Assembly: GCF_023716865.1 (NCBI RefSeq) | Contig: NZ_CP092417.1 | Coordinates: 4,008,001-4,072,000, forward strand | DNA length: 64,000 nt | Direction of reading: 5' to 3' | From: Endozoicomonas sp. SCSIO W0465 | GTDB lineage: Bacteria; Pseudomonadota; Gammaproteobacteria; Pseudomonadales; Endozoicomonadaceae | In this document: one piece after another, positions 26,372-37,342 of the stretch | Layout: each line of letters begins with the position of its first letter | Position numbering within the stretch: position 1 is the stretch's first letter | The notes under the pieces: model-generated | Database searches by the model: none | What the model was told of the DNA's origin: nothing | The model's input: only the letters and a program-made list of their open reading frames with translations | Program-made: the position numbers and the translations under genes

Positions 26372-27979
26372 GTAACTATTCAGCACTGAGCAAAGGCATA
26401 TTACAGTAATTCCGAACAGCTCTATGAAGTGATTGATATATGTCCATTCCCTGTTTTCTGGCAGACGACAAATAGCTGCGAATCCGTGCAAACATAGAAC
26501 CACCGTCTGCACTCCTGAAGCAGCCTGAGATTTTCTGCTTTAACTTGGCCATTCGAACATCCCGCTCACTGCCATTGTTATCGAAGGGAATGGTAAAATC
26601 TGACATGAAGCGCAGTGTCTCAGCCTTGAACTCAGTGAGTCGTTTGAAGAGATTGTAAGCTTTAGTATTCTTGACTTTCTTGCGCTTAAGCTCCTCTCGT
26701 TGCTTCTCCATATAGACGACTTCTTTCATTAGAGCCCGCTGAAGCAACCGGTCATAAATCTTCTCGATTCGTTCACAGACAACACTTGGCATCTGTAGCA
26801 TACCTATGGTCTTAAAGCCCTTGCAGTAATGCCAGGAAAGCCTCAGTAGCTTCATCAATCGCAACGCCAGTTGATTGCTGTCCCTATCAACAACACCCAA
26901 AAGCTCCCTCAGGTGATGGGCATTGCAAAGTACGTGAGTTGCCGCATATGCAAAATAGGATTTCCAATGATCATGAACCAGAACGCCTGCAAATGTTAGC
27001 AGTATGCCCATCGTGTCCATGGCCTCACGACCTCGCTTTTCAGACAAGTAGTAGAGCGTCCATTGTTCATCCCGCATAACGTGTAGCCAGTGCAAAGAGC
27101 CCTCGGCCCGCATACCCGTTTCATCGGCTCCGGCAACAGACGATTCCCGCAAGGCGTCACGAATAACCTCTTCAGTAGAAGCCAGATTTTCATAGGTTCT
27201 GGCCACAAAATTGGCGACAGTGCCTGCACTTACACTCATTTTATAGAGAGTATTAAAATACTCTGACACGCGCTTAAAAGGCAGGAAATGGTATTGGTTA
27301 AGATAGACGGCCATAGCCTGTGTGGCTGAGCCATATTGTGCGGCAGCGGTAACACCTTCCGGGAATTCAGCCTGATTCCGACAACCACAAGTGCAGATTT
27401 TTACTTCAGCTCTATGGGCCGTTACTTCAAATTCACCCGGTCTCCCTGGTTCAAACACCTGTCGTTCAATATATTTGACCGGCTCACTATCAAGAAGAGA
27501 CGCCTGACATTTATTGCATTCTTTAACCGGAAGGTACTCAATATAGTCAGGGATATCGACCTGTTTAAGACAAGTGCCCTGATGCCCTTTCTTTCCACCG
27601 GCTTTATTACCAGAAGACTGTCTCAGACTTTTAGGATTGGGTTTTTCATCCGATGGATCGGTACCTTTATCTGCGGAAAGGTCGTCAGAATGATCTGGAG
27701 AATTACTGTTTTTACAAGGTTTTTGATAACCATCAGACGATGGCGGCTTGCTGCTGTTTTGACTGTTCTTGCCAACCTTTTCTTCCAATTCTCGACATCG
27801 CTCTTCCAGACAGGCAACTCTCATCCGCAGCTCTGCATTCTCTTTCAAGAGAATCTCAGCCGACATAGTTGCGGGTAGTTCTGGAATCATGCTGGCGAAT
27901 ATTGTGGAAAAATGGTGCTTAAGAGGATGGTATAAAAATCAGAAAATTCCAGATTTATGTGGGGGTGCTGAACAGTTAC
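26372..27979 (-). mobile_element. IS66-family (ISBst12-type) insertion sequence, copy 1
   Basis: 1608 bp; inverted ends GTAACTATTCAGCAC and GTAACTGTTCAGCAC. The 8-bp duplication ACCGTTGC is at 26364-26371 and 27980-27987. It has a single gene, without the small tnpA/tnpB companions of classical IS66. Confidence 0.92.
26376..27890 (-). CDS. IS66-family transposase (ISBst12 type), copy 1
   Basis: A 504-residue DDE transposase. The N-terminus has a leucine-rich coiled coil (LLKENAELRMRVACLEERCREL), then a basic serine/lysine-rich linker with KAGGKKGHQG and a zinc finger (CNKCQASLL, then CTCGC), then the catalytic motifs ADETGMR, HDHWKSYF and NNGSERDVRMAKLKQKISGCFRS. The stop codon lies inside the terminal repeat. 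Identical in translation to copy 2 at 49822-51336. Confidence 0.9.
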   Translation of the reverse strand: MIPELPATMSAEILLKENAELRMRVACLEERCRELEEKVGKNSQNSSKPPSSDGYQKPCKNSNSPDHSDDLSADKGTDPSDEKPNPKSLRQSSGNKAGGKKGHQGTCLKQVDIPDYIEYLPVKECNKCQASLLDSEPVKYIERQVFEPGRPGEFEVTAHRAEVKICTCGCRNQAEFPEGVTAAAQYGSATQAMAVYLNQYHFLPFKRVSEYFNTLYKMSVSAGTVANFVARTYENLASTEEVIRDALRESSVAGADETGMRAEGSLHWLHVMRDEQWTLYYLSEKRGREAMDTMGILLTFAGVLVHDHWKSYFAYAATHVLCNAHHLRELLGVVDRDSNQLALRLMKLLRLSWHYCKGFKTIGMLQMPSVVCERIEKIYDRLLQRALMKEVVYMEKQREELKRKKVKNTKAYNLFKRLTEFKAETLRFMSDFTIPFDNNGSERDVRMAKLKQKISGCFRSADGGSMFARIRSYLSSARKQGMDIYQSLHRAVRNYCNMPLLSAE

Positions 27980-29006
27980 ACCGTTGCCATTATTGCCGGT
28001 AATGATAGCAACGATCCGCCCGCCACCAGGAAGCAGAGCCCTAAACTGTTGCCAGATATTCGTGGTGGCCATTAGTAATGTCGCTCCAGCTCAATAGATT
28101 GAACAACACTGCCAACACCTGAGGCACTGATATTGGTTGCCAGACAGAGCCCCCGCCAATCTCCCGTTATATCTTGTACTTCTACCAGCATTCCCGGCTC
28201 GATCAACCCCGAAGCCGTATTGGTATCCTTCAGTGGCAGCTCGATGGTGGTAATGCTCTGATTGCCACCCTTGGCCAGCTCATTCCGGCCTCGCTCAGTA
28301 TTGACCTGCGTTTCCGTGAGCCAGTCTTCCAGAATATCGGGAGCCGGGTTATCGCCATTGGTTCCTGTTCGTTTGACGTTGACCGCCACGCCAGCATTGG
28401 TCCCGGAAACATAGACCGCATTGTAAGCCTGCTCCGGTCGCCAGTTGGCGCTCAAACTAATAACCATACTGGCCGGAATGATCTTATCCATCGTGGCCGT
28501 ATTCCAGTGCCAAGGGCTGGCCGGGTATCGGGGCTGAATGCTCACCTGGTCATTATCACGGCTTGGGATAATCACTGATCCGGCTGTAGTTGCGACCTTG
28601 GCTACCACCTGCATGGCGGTCTGGTTCTGATAGCTGAATGAGCCTCCGGGCATAATCCAATCCGGTGTGCTGTAATCATTCAGGTCAGGATAGGTTGCTG
28701 TGAATCCGGTATTGGCCAGTTCTTCGATGATCGCCTGTTTAGCGTTGAGGTCGGCACTGTTGCTCTTGCTTCGTTGTGGCGCATAAGGCGCTGCGAGCAG
28801 TTGGGTTCGGCTGCTGCCATAGAGGGTGTAACGCTCATTTCCGAAGCGTCTATCTGTGTTGTAACGGTCAACAATGAATACCCAGACCCAGCCGTTGATG
28901 TTTATCTCTATCTGCTTCGGGCCGCTGGCATCCGGTTCTATCATGGCCAGGCTGGACGCTCCCCATAGCTGTCCGGTCAGGCTCCAGCTGAAGCTGTCTA
29001 TATCTA

Positions 29007-30707
29007 GTTCTCGTCCAAAAACACAACCAATTGAAAACTGTAGATTTTATCCTGAAAAATTAAGTGGAGCCCTACTGCTATCTGGCGACTAAACTTCCCA
29101 AGAGCAAGAAACATAAGGGATTGCCAAAAACAGAGGACTCCAAATGCGCAAAAAACGCAACCCGCAGTGTAGTATGGAACTCCATTACGTACCTCATGAA
29201 ATCTGCTCCCAGCTTTCCGGTATCTCGCAATGGCTTGACGCCCATCCACAGTTCAATGACTGGATTTATGAGGACTTAAGTTCTGGTGATAAACAGAACA
29301 CTGGGCGGAACGGACTATCAGCAGAATCCGTTCTTCGTGCGGCACTCCTGAAACAGTATTTGAATTGTGATTATGACTACTTGTCGTTTGTTTTGATGGA
29401 CTCCATGCTCTTTCGAGACTTTTGTCGCCTCGAACCAAACCAGCGCCCCAGTCGCTCCAGTTTGCATGGGCTCATCAGCCTTCTTACTGCATCTACATGG
29501 GAACGGATTAATAACTGTCAGCTAATGACCGCTAAAGATCAGGGTATTGAAAAAGGGCGCACTGTGGCTATTGACAGCACAGTCACCGAATCGGATATCA
29601 AACCTCCTTGCGACAGTGATCTTTTAGCCAGTTCCGTTAAAGAAATTTGTCGGCTGCTGGAACGGGGACAAACACTGACAGCGACACCGCTTTATGAATA
29701 TACCCATCACAACCGAGCCGTAAAAGATGCGGCCAGAAAATGCATCTACGCTGGCAAAGAAGAGCGGCATCAGCATTATAAAAAACTGCTGCAGTTGACC
29801 CGAAAATCCCGGAAGGTACTTATCGAAGCTACTGTCACGCTAGCAAACGCCCGTCAGCAGGGGCAGTGTCTCCTGGCTGATGATGCCGACAAGTGGCAGG
29901 CCGATGTGGATCACCTGTTACCCCTGGTGGATGCAATAGTCTCCCAGACAGAGCGCAGGGTCTTTAAGGGTGAAAAGGTGCCAGCCCAGGAAAAAGTGGT
30001 TAGCCTGTATGAACCCCATACGGATATCATCGTAAAAGACAGGCGGCAAGTACAGTATGGCCATAAACTGAACCTGGTTCAGGGAAAAAGTCGATTGATC
30101 CTGGACCTGGTTATTGAGGAAGGTAACCCAGCGGATTCGGACCAATTCATTCCGATGATGGAAAGACAAAAAGAAATTTATGGTCGTGTACCTCGCCAGA
30201 CAAGCGGTGACGGCGGATACGCGTGTCGCGCTAATTTGGAAAAAGCCAAGGCCATGGGAATCAGCGATGTAGCTTTTAATAAGAAGCGCGGACTTGAAGT
30301 CGAAGAGATGACTAAAAGTCAGTATGTGTATAAAACGCTCTTTCGCTTCCGGGCAGGTATTGAAGCGGGAATTTCGTGGCTAAAGAGATGTTTTGGGCTA
30401 TCACGTTGCCACTGCAAGGGTTCTGAGCGTTTTGATTCTCATTGCTGGTTATCGGTGGTCTGTTACAACCTGGTGATTCTGGCCAGACACCCGGCACCAT
30501 CCTGATAGCCACCTCCACGCTACATGAAAGTACCTTTCCAGCATGGTGGGAGGATGTTTTCTGCCTGCTTTTCGCGTTTTTCTCCAATATCCGTCCCAGA
30601 TTAGAGAAAAAAAGGGAAGAGTTTTTGCGGCTCTCTGGAATTTCAGGAAATATCAAAACGCACGTACAATCTAATTATGATTGCCTGATGCGTTTTTGGA
30701 CGAGAAC
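29007..30707 (+). mobile_element. ISNCY-type insertion sequence, copy 1
   Basis: 1701 bp with ends GTTCTCGTCCAAAAAC and its complement GTTTTTGGACGAGAAC (last base 30707). The 6-bp duplication TATCTA lies at 29001-29006 and 30708-30713. Inserted in the tail-hub gene. Confidence 0.88.
29144..30505 (+). CDS. ISNCY-type DDE transposase, copy 1
   Basis: A 453-residue transposase with an N-terminal DUF772-like region (NGLSAESVLRAALLKQYLNCDYDYLSFVLMD) and a DDE domain: VAIDSTVTESD, DGGYACRAN, and FRFRAGIEAGISWLKRCFGLSRC. This layout matches the group NCBI calls ISNCY family; I am fairly but not fully sure of the family name. GAGG precedes the ATG. Identical in translation to copy 2 at 53152-54513. 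Confidence 0.85.
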   Translation: MRKKRNPQCSMELHYVPHEICSQLSGISQWLDAHPQFNDWIYEDLSSGDKQNTGRNGLSAESVLRAALLKQYLNCDYDYLSFVLMDSMLFRDFCRLEPNQRPSRSSLHGLISLLTASTWERINNCQLMTAKDQGIEKGRTVAIDSTVTESDIKPPCDSDLLASSVKEICRLLERGQTLTATPLYEYTHHNRAVKDAARKCIYAGKEERHQHYKKLLQLTRKSRKVLIEATVTLANARQQGQCLLADDADKWQADVDHLLPLVDAIVSQTERRVFKGEKVPAQEKVVSLYEPHTDIIVKDRRQVQYGHKLNLVQGKSRLILDLVIEEGNPADSDQFIPMMERQKEIYGRVPRQTSGDGGYACRANLEKAKAMGISDVAFNKKRGLEVEEMTKSQYVYKTLFRFRAGIEAGISWLKRCFGLSRCHCKGSERFDSHCWLSVVCYNLVILARHPAPS

Positions 30708-31637
30708 TATCTAACTCAATTTCTAAATCGTTCAGCTCGATAGGGGTGCGTTCTGGTACGGTGACCACGCTGATAACGTTCATAAGTAAATAGCTCTCCC
30801 TGATCTCTGGCTGTTCCGGCTCTGGCTTTTCAATGACCTCCGGGTCCGTCTCACCGCCATAGTTGCCGGTTACCGTTTCATCCCTGGCTTTCTGGCCGAA
30901 GCCCCACGGCAGGATAACCGGCTGATCTTCGGCTCGGTTGCTCTGGAAGGTAAAGCGTCGTTTGCTATCCACAGGGACAGCGATGACTTCTTTTTCAAAG
31001 GCACCAATCTGGAAAAATACCGAGCCGTTTGTCTGTGGCTGGTATTGCATATCCCGGAAGGTAAAGTTCAGGGGTTGTTGTGGATGAATATAAGCCGGAC
31101 TTTGCCACTTTCTGGAACCGTACAGATCAACTGACTGCATCCCCTCGGATAGATTGCTATCCCGCTCCTGTGGATGGTTCCACGGTAAGGCTTGCCCCTG
31201 ATCCTGCGCCTCAATGCTTTTATCCCAACCGATACCCATATTGTGGGTATCCTTACGCTCAGGCTGCTGCCAGCGATCGCTGGTTGCCGCTTCCTTCCAG
31301 ACACTTTCCCCATGAGCAAAGCTGACCACCACTTCCTTTTTAGCCACAGCCCCCCAAAACAGCCCAAACGGTGAGGCTTCCAGAGGCTTTGCCTGCTGAC
31401 TACTTTGCCGCCGGGTAGTACTAACAGGCCGACTGGTAGAATAGCCCGCAGAAAAGCCCTGCTGCCGACTGAGTGCCCCTTGCCATTGGCTTTCATAAGG
31501 GCGAATCACACCGGGAGGCGGTGCAAAATAAACCAAAGGCCTCCCGTCAAAGGAAAAGTCAGCAATAGCCGACGATGACACGGTATAGGGAGCGCCGGTT
31601 AGTCGAAAGTCTGAATCCCCCGTTGGAACCTCATAAC

Positions 31638-32408
31638 TCATGACAAAGGCTCTGCTTTGATCGGACCGTGTGACAGAGGCCGATAAAATGGAATCGCCCG
31701 GAGGGTAATGCCGCCTTCGATGGTGCGGGTATGGTTGGTGCCGGTATCAATCCACCATGTCGGCTCGGTGGCTGGCAAGGTGCCGCCTGCCTCCACCCGG
31801 TAAACATGGCCATTGGGAACGGTCGGATGAATGATGTCACCTTGGACGACTGCTGCTGTGGCGGTAAAAGGCACACCGTATTCATCAACCGTCAGCACAA
31901 AGGTATCGCCGCCTTCGGTCAGCACTTCCAGTGTATAGCTGCCGTTTTCAGAGTCACTGGTCGTATTGCCGGTCACCGCCCATGAACCATCGGGCTTATG
32001 CTCAACGGCCACCAGCTGCCTTGCAACGGCTTCAACCTGATTATCCAGCACCCGCTCTACCTTGCCGCTGATGGTGGCCGGGTCGCCCGTTGGCGCACCG
32101 CCGCCTCCGCTGGTGCTGATGGCTATCTCGTAAATGATCACGTTATCTACCGTAATCAGATCGCTCATATATGGACGACCATCTTTGTATACCAGAAAGC
32201 AGAACGATTTAGTACCAAAGGAATCCGGGAGATATTGAAAATGCACCACGCCGTTTTGAATGATGGAACCAATGACGTAACGGGTAGCTCCATTCATAAA
32301 CAACTCTGCACTGCCGTTGTAGGGCAAACCATCCACTGAAATGCTGGCCTTGATCTGATGCTGATAAGTGATTTCCTTTGGATAGAACTCGTAAGGGATT
32401 TGAAGCAT
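31638..32408 (-). CDS. Prophage tail protein with carboxypeptidase-regulatory-like beta repeats
   Basis: A 256-residue, uninterrupted protein, one of the few intact tail genes here. After an N-terminal beta-rich part (MLQIPYEFYPKEITYQHQIKASIS) comes a stretch VISGKVERVLDNQVEAVARQLVAVEHKPDGSWAVTGNTTSDSENGSYTLEV, which reads like a carboxypeptidase-regulatory/Ig-type adornment domain (ISGKV...DGSY.LEV), followed by a short C-terminal region. A glycine-rich hinge (SGGGGAPTG) separates the two. The ATG overlaps the stop of the previous gene (TAATG) and its own end overlaps the next gene (ATGA). Probably a surface-exposed tail-tip or fibre-like component; function not proven. Confidence 0.7.
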   Translation of the reverse strand: MLQIPYEFYPKEITYQHQIKASISVDGLPYNGSAELFMNGATRYVIGSIIQNGVVHFQYLPDSFGTKSFCFLVYKDGRPYMSDLITVDNVIIYEIAISTSGGGGAPTGDPATISGKVERVLDNQVEAVARQLVAVEHKPDGSWAVTGNTTSDSENGSYTLEVLTEGGDTFVLTVDEYGVPFTATAAVVQGDIIHPTVPNGHVYRVEAGGTLPATEPTWWIDTGTNHTRTIEGGITLRAIPFYRPLSHGPIKAEPLS

Positions 32409-33559
32409 TACCAGTCTCCTGACACTTGCACATAAACCGTCAATGGCCTGTCATAAGGCTGATTATTGAATTGAGGCAAGGCAAGATAGTCATGTCCATT
32501 AACGGATACGATTTCCATAAAGTTTCTTTTATGGCTCTTGTAGGATTTCAGACTGCTACTGGGTTGAACATTGCTGAAGCCCTTTATCTACAAAGGTTGT
32601 CAGCATATTGTCCGGTAATGTTGCTCAATCCTTGTTTTTCGTGACCTACAGTCAGTTTTCACTGTAGAGCAGTTCGTAATCAAAATAGAGCCTCTTTTAT
32701 TACTGGAATTCGATGTGCGTAGCCACGGATAAAAAGAGTAAGCGCCTCTTAATCGGTATATATGGTTTGCCCCAAAAAGCATAAACCAAGGACTTCTTGC
32801 CTTGGCATTTGCTTCAAAGTCTGCAACATCATAAAAGATAGCGCTTCGTTCAACTGAATTCGTACTACCTCCTTCGAAAGCAGCAAGGTTAATTGTTATT
32901 CCATTTTCTGACCACGCTTCACCGGGTATCTGTGTAAACGGTCTGAACGTATAATTTTTTTTGTCAATTCCAAAGGTTCCCCTGTTGTCACCGGGATGAG
33001 TGACGGTATCCAAGGTTCCTTTGAGCATATAGCTGCCGAGCAATCCCCAACCTTTATGATTGCTGCCTTCATCGATCTCAAAATCACCGGCATAAATACA
33101 GTAAGGCAAATAAGAGCTTCCGTTAGAGTTATTCCTGACGTACCAGCTATAAAACAGAAAAATAATCGTTCGCTCATCACCCACAGCCATCCAATACTGC
33201 TGCCCTCCATGCGTTTGACAACCAGCCATTACCTGACTGTAACCACTGTAGGTTTCAGGATCGGTAACAATATCCGCTATCTGCATCCGAATCGTCAGTG
33301 AGTTTTCTTTACCGCTTTCAACCAGAAGAAACATATCGTCCTGATGCGCTGACTTGTTTTTATAAACGGTACGATTGCTGTCAGGAACATCAGAGCTCAT
33401 CTCTTTTGTCCAGCCACAACCCGGCTTGCTGCCGTAACCAGTCACCAGAATCGCATCCATGACCTTATCAATAGAATTCTGGTAATTCCCGCTGACATTT
33501 CGGGTCACTTCAAACTGTGGCGCACCGGCGTCTTCTGATGAATAAAATGTAATGGCCAT
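32408..33559 (-). pseudogene. Prophage tail-tip protein (327 aa) interrupted by a 160-bp MITE
   Basis: The reading frame begins MAITFYSSEDAGAPQFEVTRNVSGNYQNSIDKVMDAILV and is interrupted at residue about 286 by the MITE. Rejoining gives SNSSNKRNFMEIVSVNGHDYLALPQFNN and a natural TAA stop that overlaps the next ATG (TAATG). The intact product has 327 residues, rich in aromatic and polar residues, with no signal peptide or membrane helix. As it stands the protein would end in a MITE-encoded tail of about 30 residues (GSILITNC...), so it may still be made in altered form. Function unknown; position suggests tail tip. Confidence 0.7.
32533..32692. mobile_element. 160-bp MITE (type A), copy 1
   Basis: Ends GGCTCTTGTAGGATTTCAG and, in reverse complement, GGCTCTATTTTGATTACG. 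Duplication TCTTTTAT at 32525-32532 and 32693-32700. As far as I can read, it is identical to the copy at 59561-59720. Size, 8-bp duplication and GG ends fit the ISL3 group. Confidence 0.9.
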
Positions 33560-35844
33560 TAGTCAGCATCCCCCCGAATCTGCAGTGTAAAATCATCGTT
33601 TGTTTCCGTACCTTGCCCGGACAGCACCGTCCGACAAATCCAAACCGGCGCAAGGCATCCATCCGTGTTAAAGCGGATCGCATTACCCGTTGCCCAACCG
33701 CTGCCCCAACCATCGGCTTTCAATGTGAAATAAGGCACTCCCGCCTCCGGGTTAATGGGAGCGGTATCCGTTGTTGTGCTGCCGGTTGCTATGATCCCGA
33801 GCTTTTCCTCAACAATCTGGAAGGTAGTGGTGCTGGTAAAGATGATCGCCCACTTCCCATAGATAGCGCCCTTGTTGGTCACTTCCACCGGATTGTTGAT
33901 GGTGTTGTATTGGGCAGTTGTCTGGTCGCCTTCCCGGTAATCCGTCCAGTTTGGATCGCCGTTGTCCCATACCTTCTGGCTGAAAAAGTTTTTTACTCTC
34001 GCCTGAAGATCGCCATATACGACAGCACTGCTGACCGAGGTTTCCCCTGCAGGCAAATCCCACGGCACCGGGGAGATAATGGACAGGTCACCATTGATCT
34101 GCACATCGCTTAATACGCTCATGTGCTCCACCCGATCCTTGATGGTATAGGGTGCCGATAGCGGGTTACTGTCAGCATCAATCAGGCTCAACGGATCGGC
34201 AAAGGTAACGGTGCCTGCCTCCCGGTCAACGGTATATTGATCGCTGGCTAGCAGAGCCCCGGCGCTATCTTCCACCACTATTTCTGCCTGATGGTCACGA
34301 GCCAGGTTAATCACCTGACCTGCCGTTGGCGTCCCTGCATCAGTGGTGGCCGTATGACTGATAACGACAATATCCCCGGCTCGATAGATAGGCACTTTGC
34401 CATCAGGAGGCAGACGCACCGGGTCAAGGCCGATTAATTCAGCATCGAGCGGGAGGCTGGTTTCCACCACGCAGTTATAACGGACACTTTGTGGGATGAC
34501 ATAGATAGGATCAGTTCCATCGGTAAACTGAAGCTCACACCAGCCTGTGGTTACGTCGATGCTCCCGACCACTTCTGCGGTATCAAACTCTCCATTAAAG
34601 TCAGCTGTCGCCGTAATAATATCCCCGTTATCCACCCGCACCGCCGTTAGCTGCAAGCTGCCCTGACGGATCGGAGCGCCGGGAGTGCGGAAAGCCACCG
34701 CATCTATCGCAAAGCCCACCCCGATGGTCGCCGCTGCCTGAATGGTGGCCGTGTTGACGGTGCCATCGGGATAGCTGGCCAGTGTCGCCAACCCGCCGCT
34801 GTAATCCACCCTGCCGACCTGAACACCGGCATTGGTTTCTGTACTCAGATTTTTATAGAGAGAACCATCCCGGTCAAAATAGGTTTCACCATTCCATTCA
34901 AAGATCACGCTGCCGGGGAGCAAAACGGTATTGTCCATCAAGGGCAACAAATCAATAGTCAGCTCTGGCGAGGTAATGCTCTCGTTATAAGGCGCATGAC
35001 TGAGGTTGTTCGCCTGCGCAATGGCGGTGATGGTGCTGCCATTGAAGGTTTGGGTTTTGGGGGTGTTGGTGGCCTCTATATCCCGAATATAAGCACCATC
35101 ATAACGAACTCTTTTAATTCGCCATTCTGGATAGTTGTAATTCTCCAAAGCCAGAATGGTAAAGGCACCTGTCTGGTAATCTATGCTCCCCGTGACGCCA
35201 CGCCAGCCACCGGCTGTATCATCATCAATTTGTTTGGCTACGTTTCTGGTGGTTTCATAGGTTGTCCAGTCATCGACTTTTCTGGAAACACTCGGCACGT
35301 TGGATAACTGTTCGACCAAAAATTGCAGCTGGATAGAACCGGGCAGCAAGGGAGCGCCCGGAATAGTGCCGCTCATAATTCCCTGACCATCCACAGCCAC
35401 AATGACCTCGCCACCGGCACTGGTGCCTTCTTCATAAGTCAGCTGTATTTCGGTGCCGCTATCAGGAAGATTGTCCAGCTTAAAGCTCAACTCGCCGGGA
35501 GCGTAGTGGATCGCACCGCTACCATCCCCCGTCAGCAGGCCATTGGCTTGATCGGTCAGGGTTTTATTCTCCCCGGTGGAAACGTAGGTCACCGTCATAG
35601 AACCGGGTTTAATACCGGGCTTCTCGACGGTATGCCGGAAGGTCATATCCTCCACCGGCACCGAGCCTGTGCGAATGGTTACATCATCATCATTCTGCGC
35701 CACATAGCTAAATACAATGGCACTGTCAGGATCGGGCAGCGCATCGAGGGTAATCGCTGCCGAGCCGGTGGCAAACAGAATGGTGCCGGTTCCAGAACCC
35801 GTCATCTGTCCATTACCGGGATCACGAATATCCTGCCATTTGCC

Positions 35845-37342
35845 CTGTCTCTTGATCACAAATAGCTACCTTGTTCTATCATTTCTCACTGATAAAACAG
35901 GTCATGCTTCCACTTTCTCCTAAACCATGGTCAGAACTAACTTTTGGATGTGCTGATTTGGGCGATACTCGACGTACAAAACGACTTGTCAAAGTTGCTG
36001 CCGAGCTTTCAGCTCATACCGGTAATTCTTTGTCATCTTCATGCGAAGGTTATACCGCACTGGTAACTGGAGCTTACCGGCTGATTGAGAATGAGGCCGT
36101 AAAGCCTGAAGCAATAGCTGAGGCAGGCTTTCAGGCAACTGCCAAAATAGCGAGACAGTCTCGCCTACTTCTGGCTCTCGAAGATACAACAACCCTGGGT
36201 TATAAACATGCTGTCAGATCCGAGCTTGGTGATCTTGGAGGTCCTGAAGGCTCTAAAACCAGAGGATTCCACGTCCACTCTGTCTTCTTGGTTGATGCGG
36301 ATACAGAGCGAAGCATTGGGCTTATTGATCAAGAACGATGGGTTAGAGAGGACGTTCAGCGGGGGAAAAAGAACCAACGTCGTCAGCTACCTTACGAGGG
36401 AAAGGAAAGCTTTAAGTGGCAAAGAGCCTCTGAAAACACAGAACAAAGGATGGGGGGTAAAATGCCTGACATCATCAGTGTTTGCGACCGGGAGGCGGAT
36501 ATATACGAATATATGCACTACAAACTGGATAACCGACAGCGGTTTGTTGTAAGAGCTACACAAAACAGAATCCTGGTGGATGGCGAACTCTTATTATTTG
36601 ATTCCTTAGCTCAGACTGAAGTGTTGGGGAAATATACGATAGTGGTTCCTCAAAAAGGAGGTAGAAAGAAGCGAAAGGCAACGCTGCAGGTCAAAAGAAA
36701 GAAGATGACAATACAGGCGCCGCAAAGGCCAGGCGGCAGGCCGGAACCGGTAACTATGAATATTGTGTCGGCTGAAGAGATTGGCAATGACTCCGAAGAC
36801 CGTTTGCACTGGGTACTATTGACAACTGAAGATATTGAAACATTCGAAGACTGTCGCTCTATCATTCGATTTTACGAGCTCCGATGGCGAATAGAAGAGT
36901 TCCATAAGGCTTGGAAATCGGGAGCAGGAGTAGAAAGGCTTCGTCTGCAATCTCCGGATAACATTGAACGACTTGCGGTCATATTAATGTTTGTCGCTGT
37001 CAGACTAATGCAAATCCGTGAAGCATTAATGTTACCGAATGACAGGCAGCACAAAGACAGAAAGCTTTGGAGTGAAAAAACACTCGCGAATGAGGTGGTC
37101 AGTGATGATGAATGGCAGGTTCTCTGGCTAACCTATGAAAAAAAAGCGTTGCCCGATAAGCCGCCAACAGTCACTTGGCTGCTTCAAACGATTGCTCGGC
37201 TTGGTGGTTGGGGTGATTCAAAGCATACAGGGCAGCCCGGCTGGTTAGTGGTATGGGAAGGCTGGGCGAAATTGCAGGATCGGGTAAAAACCTGGCAGAT
37301 AGCCCGGCAGTTCAGCGCTGGAGAGATGTGATCAAGAGTCAG
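35845..37342 (+). mobile_element. IS50/Tn5-like element of the IS4 family
   Basis: 1498 bp. Ends CTGTCTCTTGATCACA (35845-35860) and TGTGATCAAGAGTCAG (37327-37342); the first nine bases equal those of the Tn5 mosaic end. The 9-bp duplication CCATTTGCC is at 35836-35844 and 37343-37351. No passenger gene. Confidence 0.92.
35904..37331 (+). CDS. IS50/Tn5-like transposase
   Basis: A 475-residue homologue of Tn5 transposase, aligning over its whole length. Features are the N-terminal FGCADLGDTRRTKRLVKVAAELSAHTGNS, catalytic aspartates in LALEDTTTLGYKH and SVCDREADIYEY, and the YELRWRIEEFHKAWKSGAGVERLR block with the catalytic glutamate. The C-terminal IARLGGWGDSKHTGQPGWLVVWEGWAKLQ matches the Tn5 dimerisation end. 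The frame is open from 35871, but ATG 35904 (MLPLSPKPWSEL) aligns better with Tn5. It looks intact and should be functional. Confidence 0.9.
   Translation: MLPLSPKPWSELTFGCADLGDTRRTKRLVKVAAELSAHTGNSLSSSCEGYTALVTGAYRLIENEAVKPEAIAEAGFQATAKIARQSRLLLALEDTTTLGYKHAVRSELGDLGGPEGSKTRGFHVHSVFLVDADTERSIGLIDQERWVREDVQRGKKNQRRQLPYEGKESFKWQRASENTEQRMGGKMPDIISVCDREADIYEYMHYKLDNRQRFVVRATQNRILVDGELLLFDSLAQTEVLGKYTIVVPQKGGRKKRKATLQVKRKKMTIQAPQRPGGRPEPVTMNIVSAEEIGNDSEDRLHWVLLTTEDIETFEDCRSIIRFYELRWRIEEFHKAWKSGAGVERLRLQSPDNIERLAVILMFVAVRLMQIREALMLPNDRQHKDRKLWSEKTLANEVVSDDEWQVLWLTYEKKALPDKPPTVTWLLQTIARLGGWGDSKHTGQPGWLVVWEGWAKLQDRVKTWQIARQFSAGEM

Larger units (their letters stand above)
26223..28072 (-). pseudogene. 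Small prophage tail-region gene (77 aa) split by an IS66-type element
   Basis: The gene starts MATTNIWQQFRALLPGGGRIVAIITGNNGNGT at 28072 and, after the IS and one copy of the ACCGTTGC duplication are removed, continues SQAELRDGSVITVKGESVN to a TAA at 26223-26225. The result is an intact 77-residue protein with no known motif. Its ATG overlaps the stop of the upstream gene (TAATG), so it is the last gene of the coupled tail-tip series. Function unknown; small proteins at this place in other phages may be tail-tip or assembly factors. Confidence 0.7.
28072..31641 (-). pseudogene. Prophage tail-hub-like protein (620 aa), split by an ISNCY-type element
   Basis: The pieces 31641-30708 and 29006-28072 join in frame after removal of the IS and one TATCTA duplication (joint reads IELDIDSFSWSLTGQLWG), giving 620 residues. 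The N-terminal half is polar and Gln/Ser-rich with repeated aromatic residues; the C-terminal half contains WVWVFIVDRYNTDRRFGNERYTLYG and a beta-rich region to ELERHY that recalls phage baseplate or tail-hub proteins, where a ring domain binds the tail tube end. That assignment is inference from order and fold character. It overlaps the upstream 256-residue gene by ATGA and the downstream 77-residue gene by TAATG. Confidence 0.65.
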
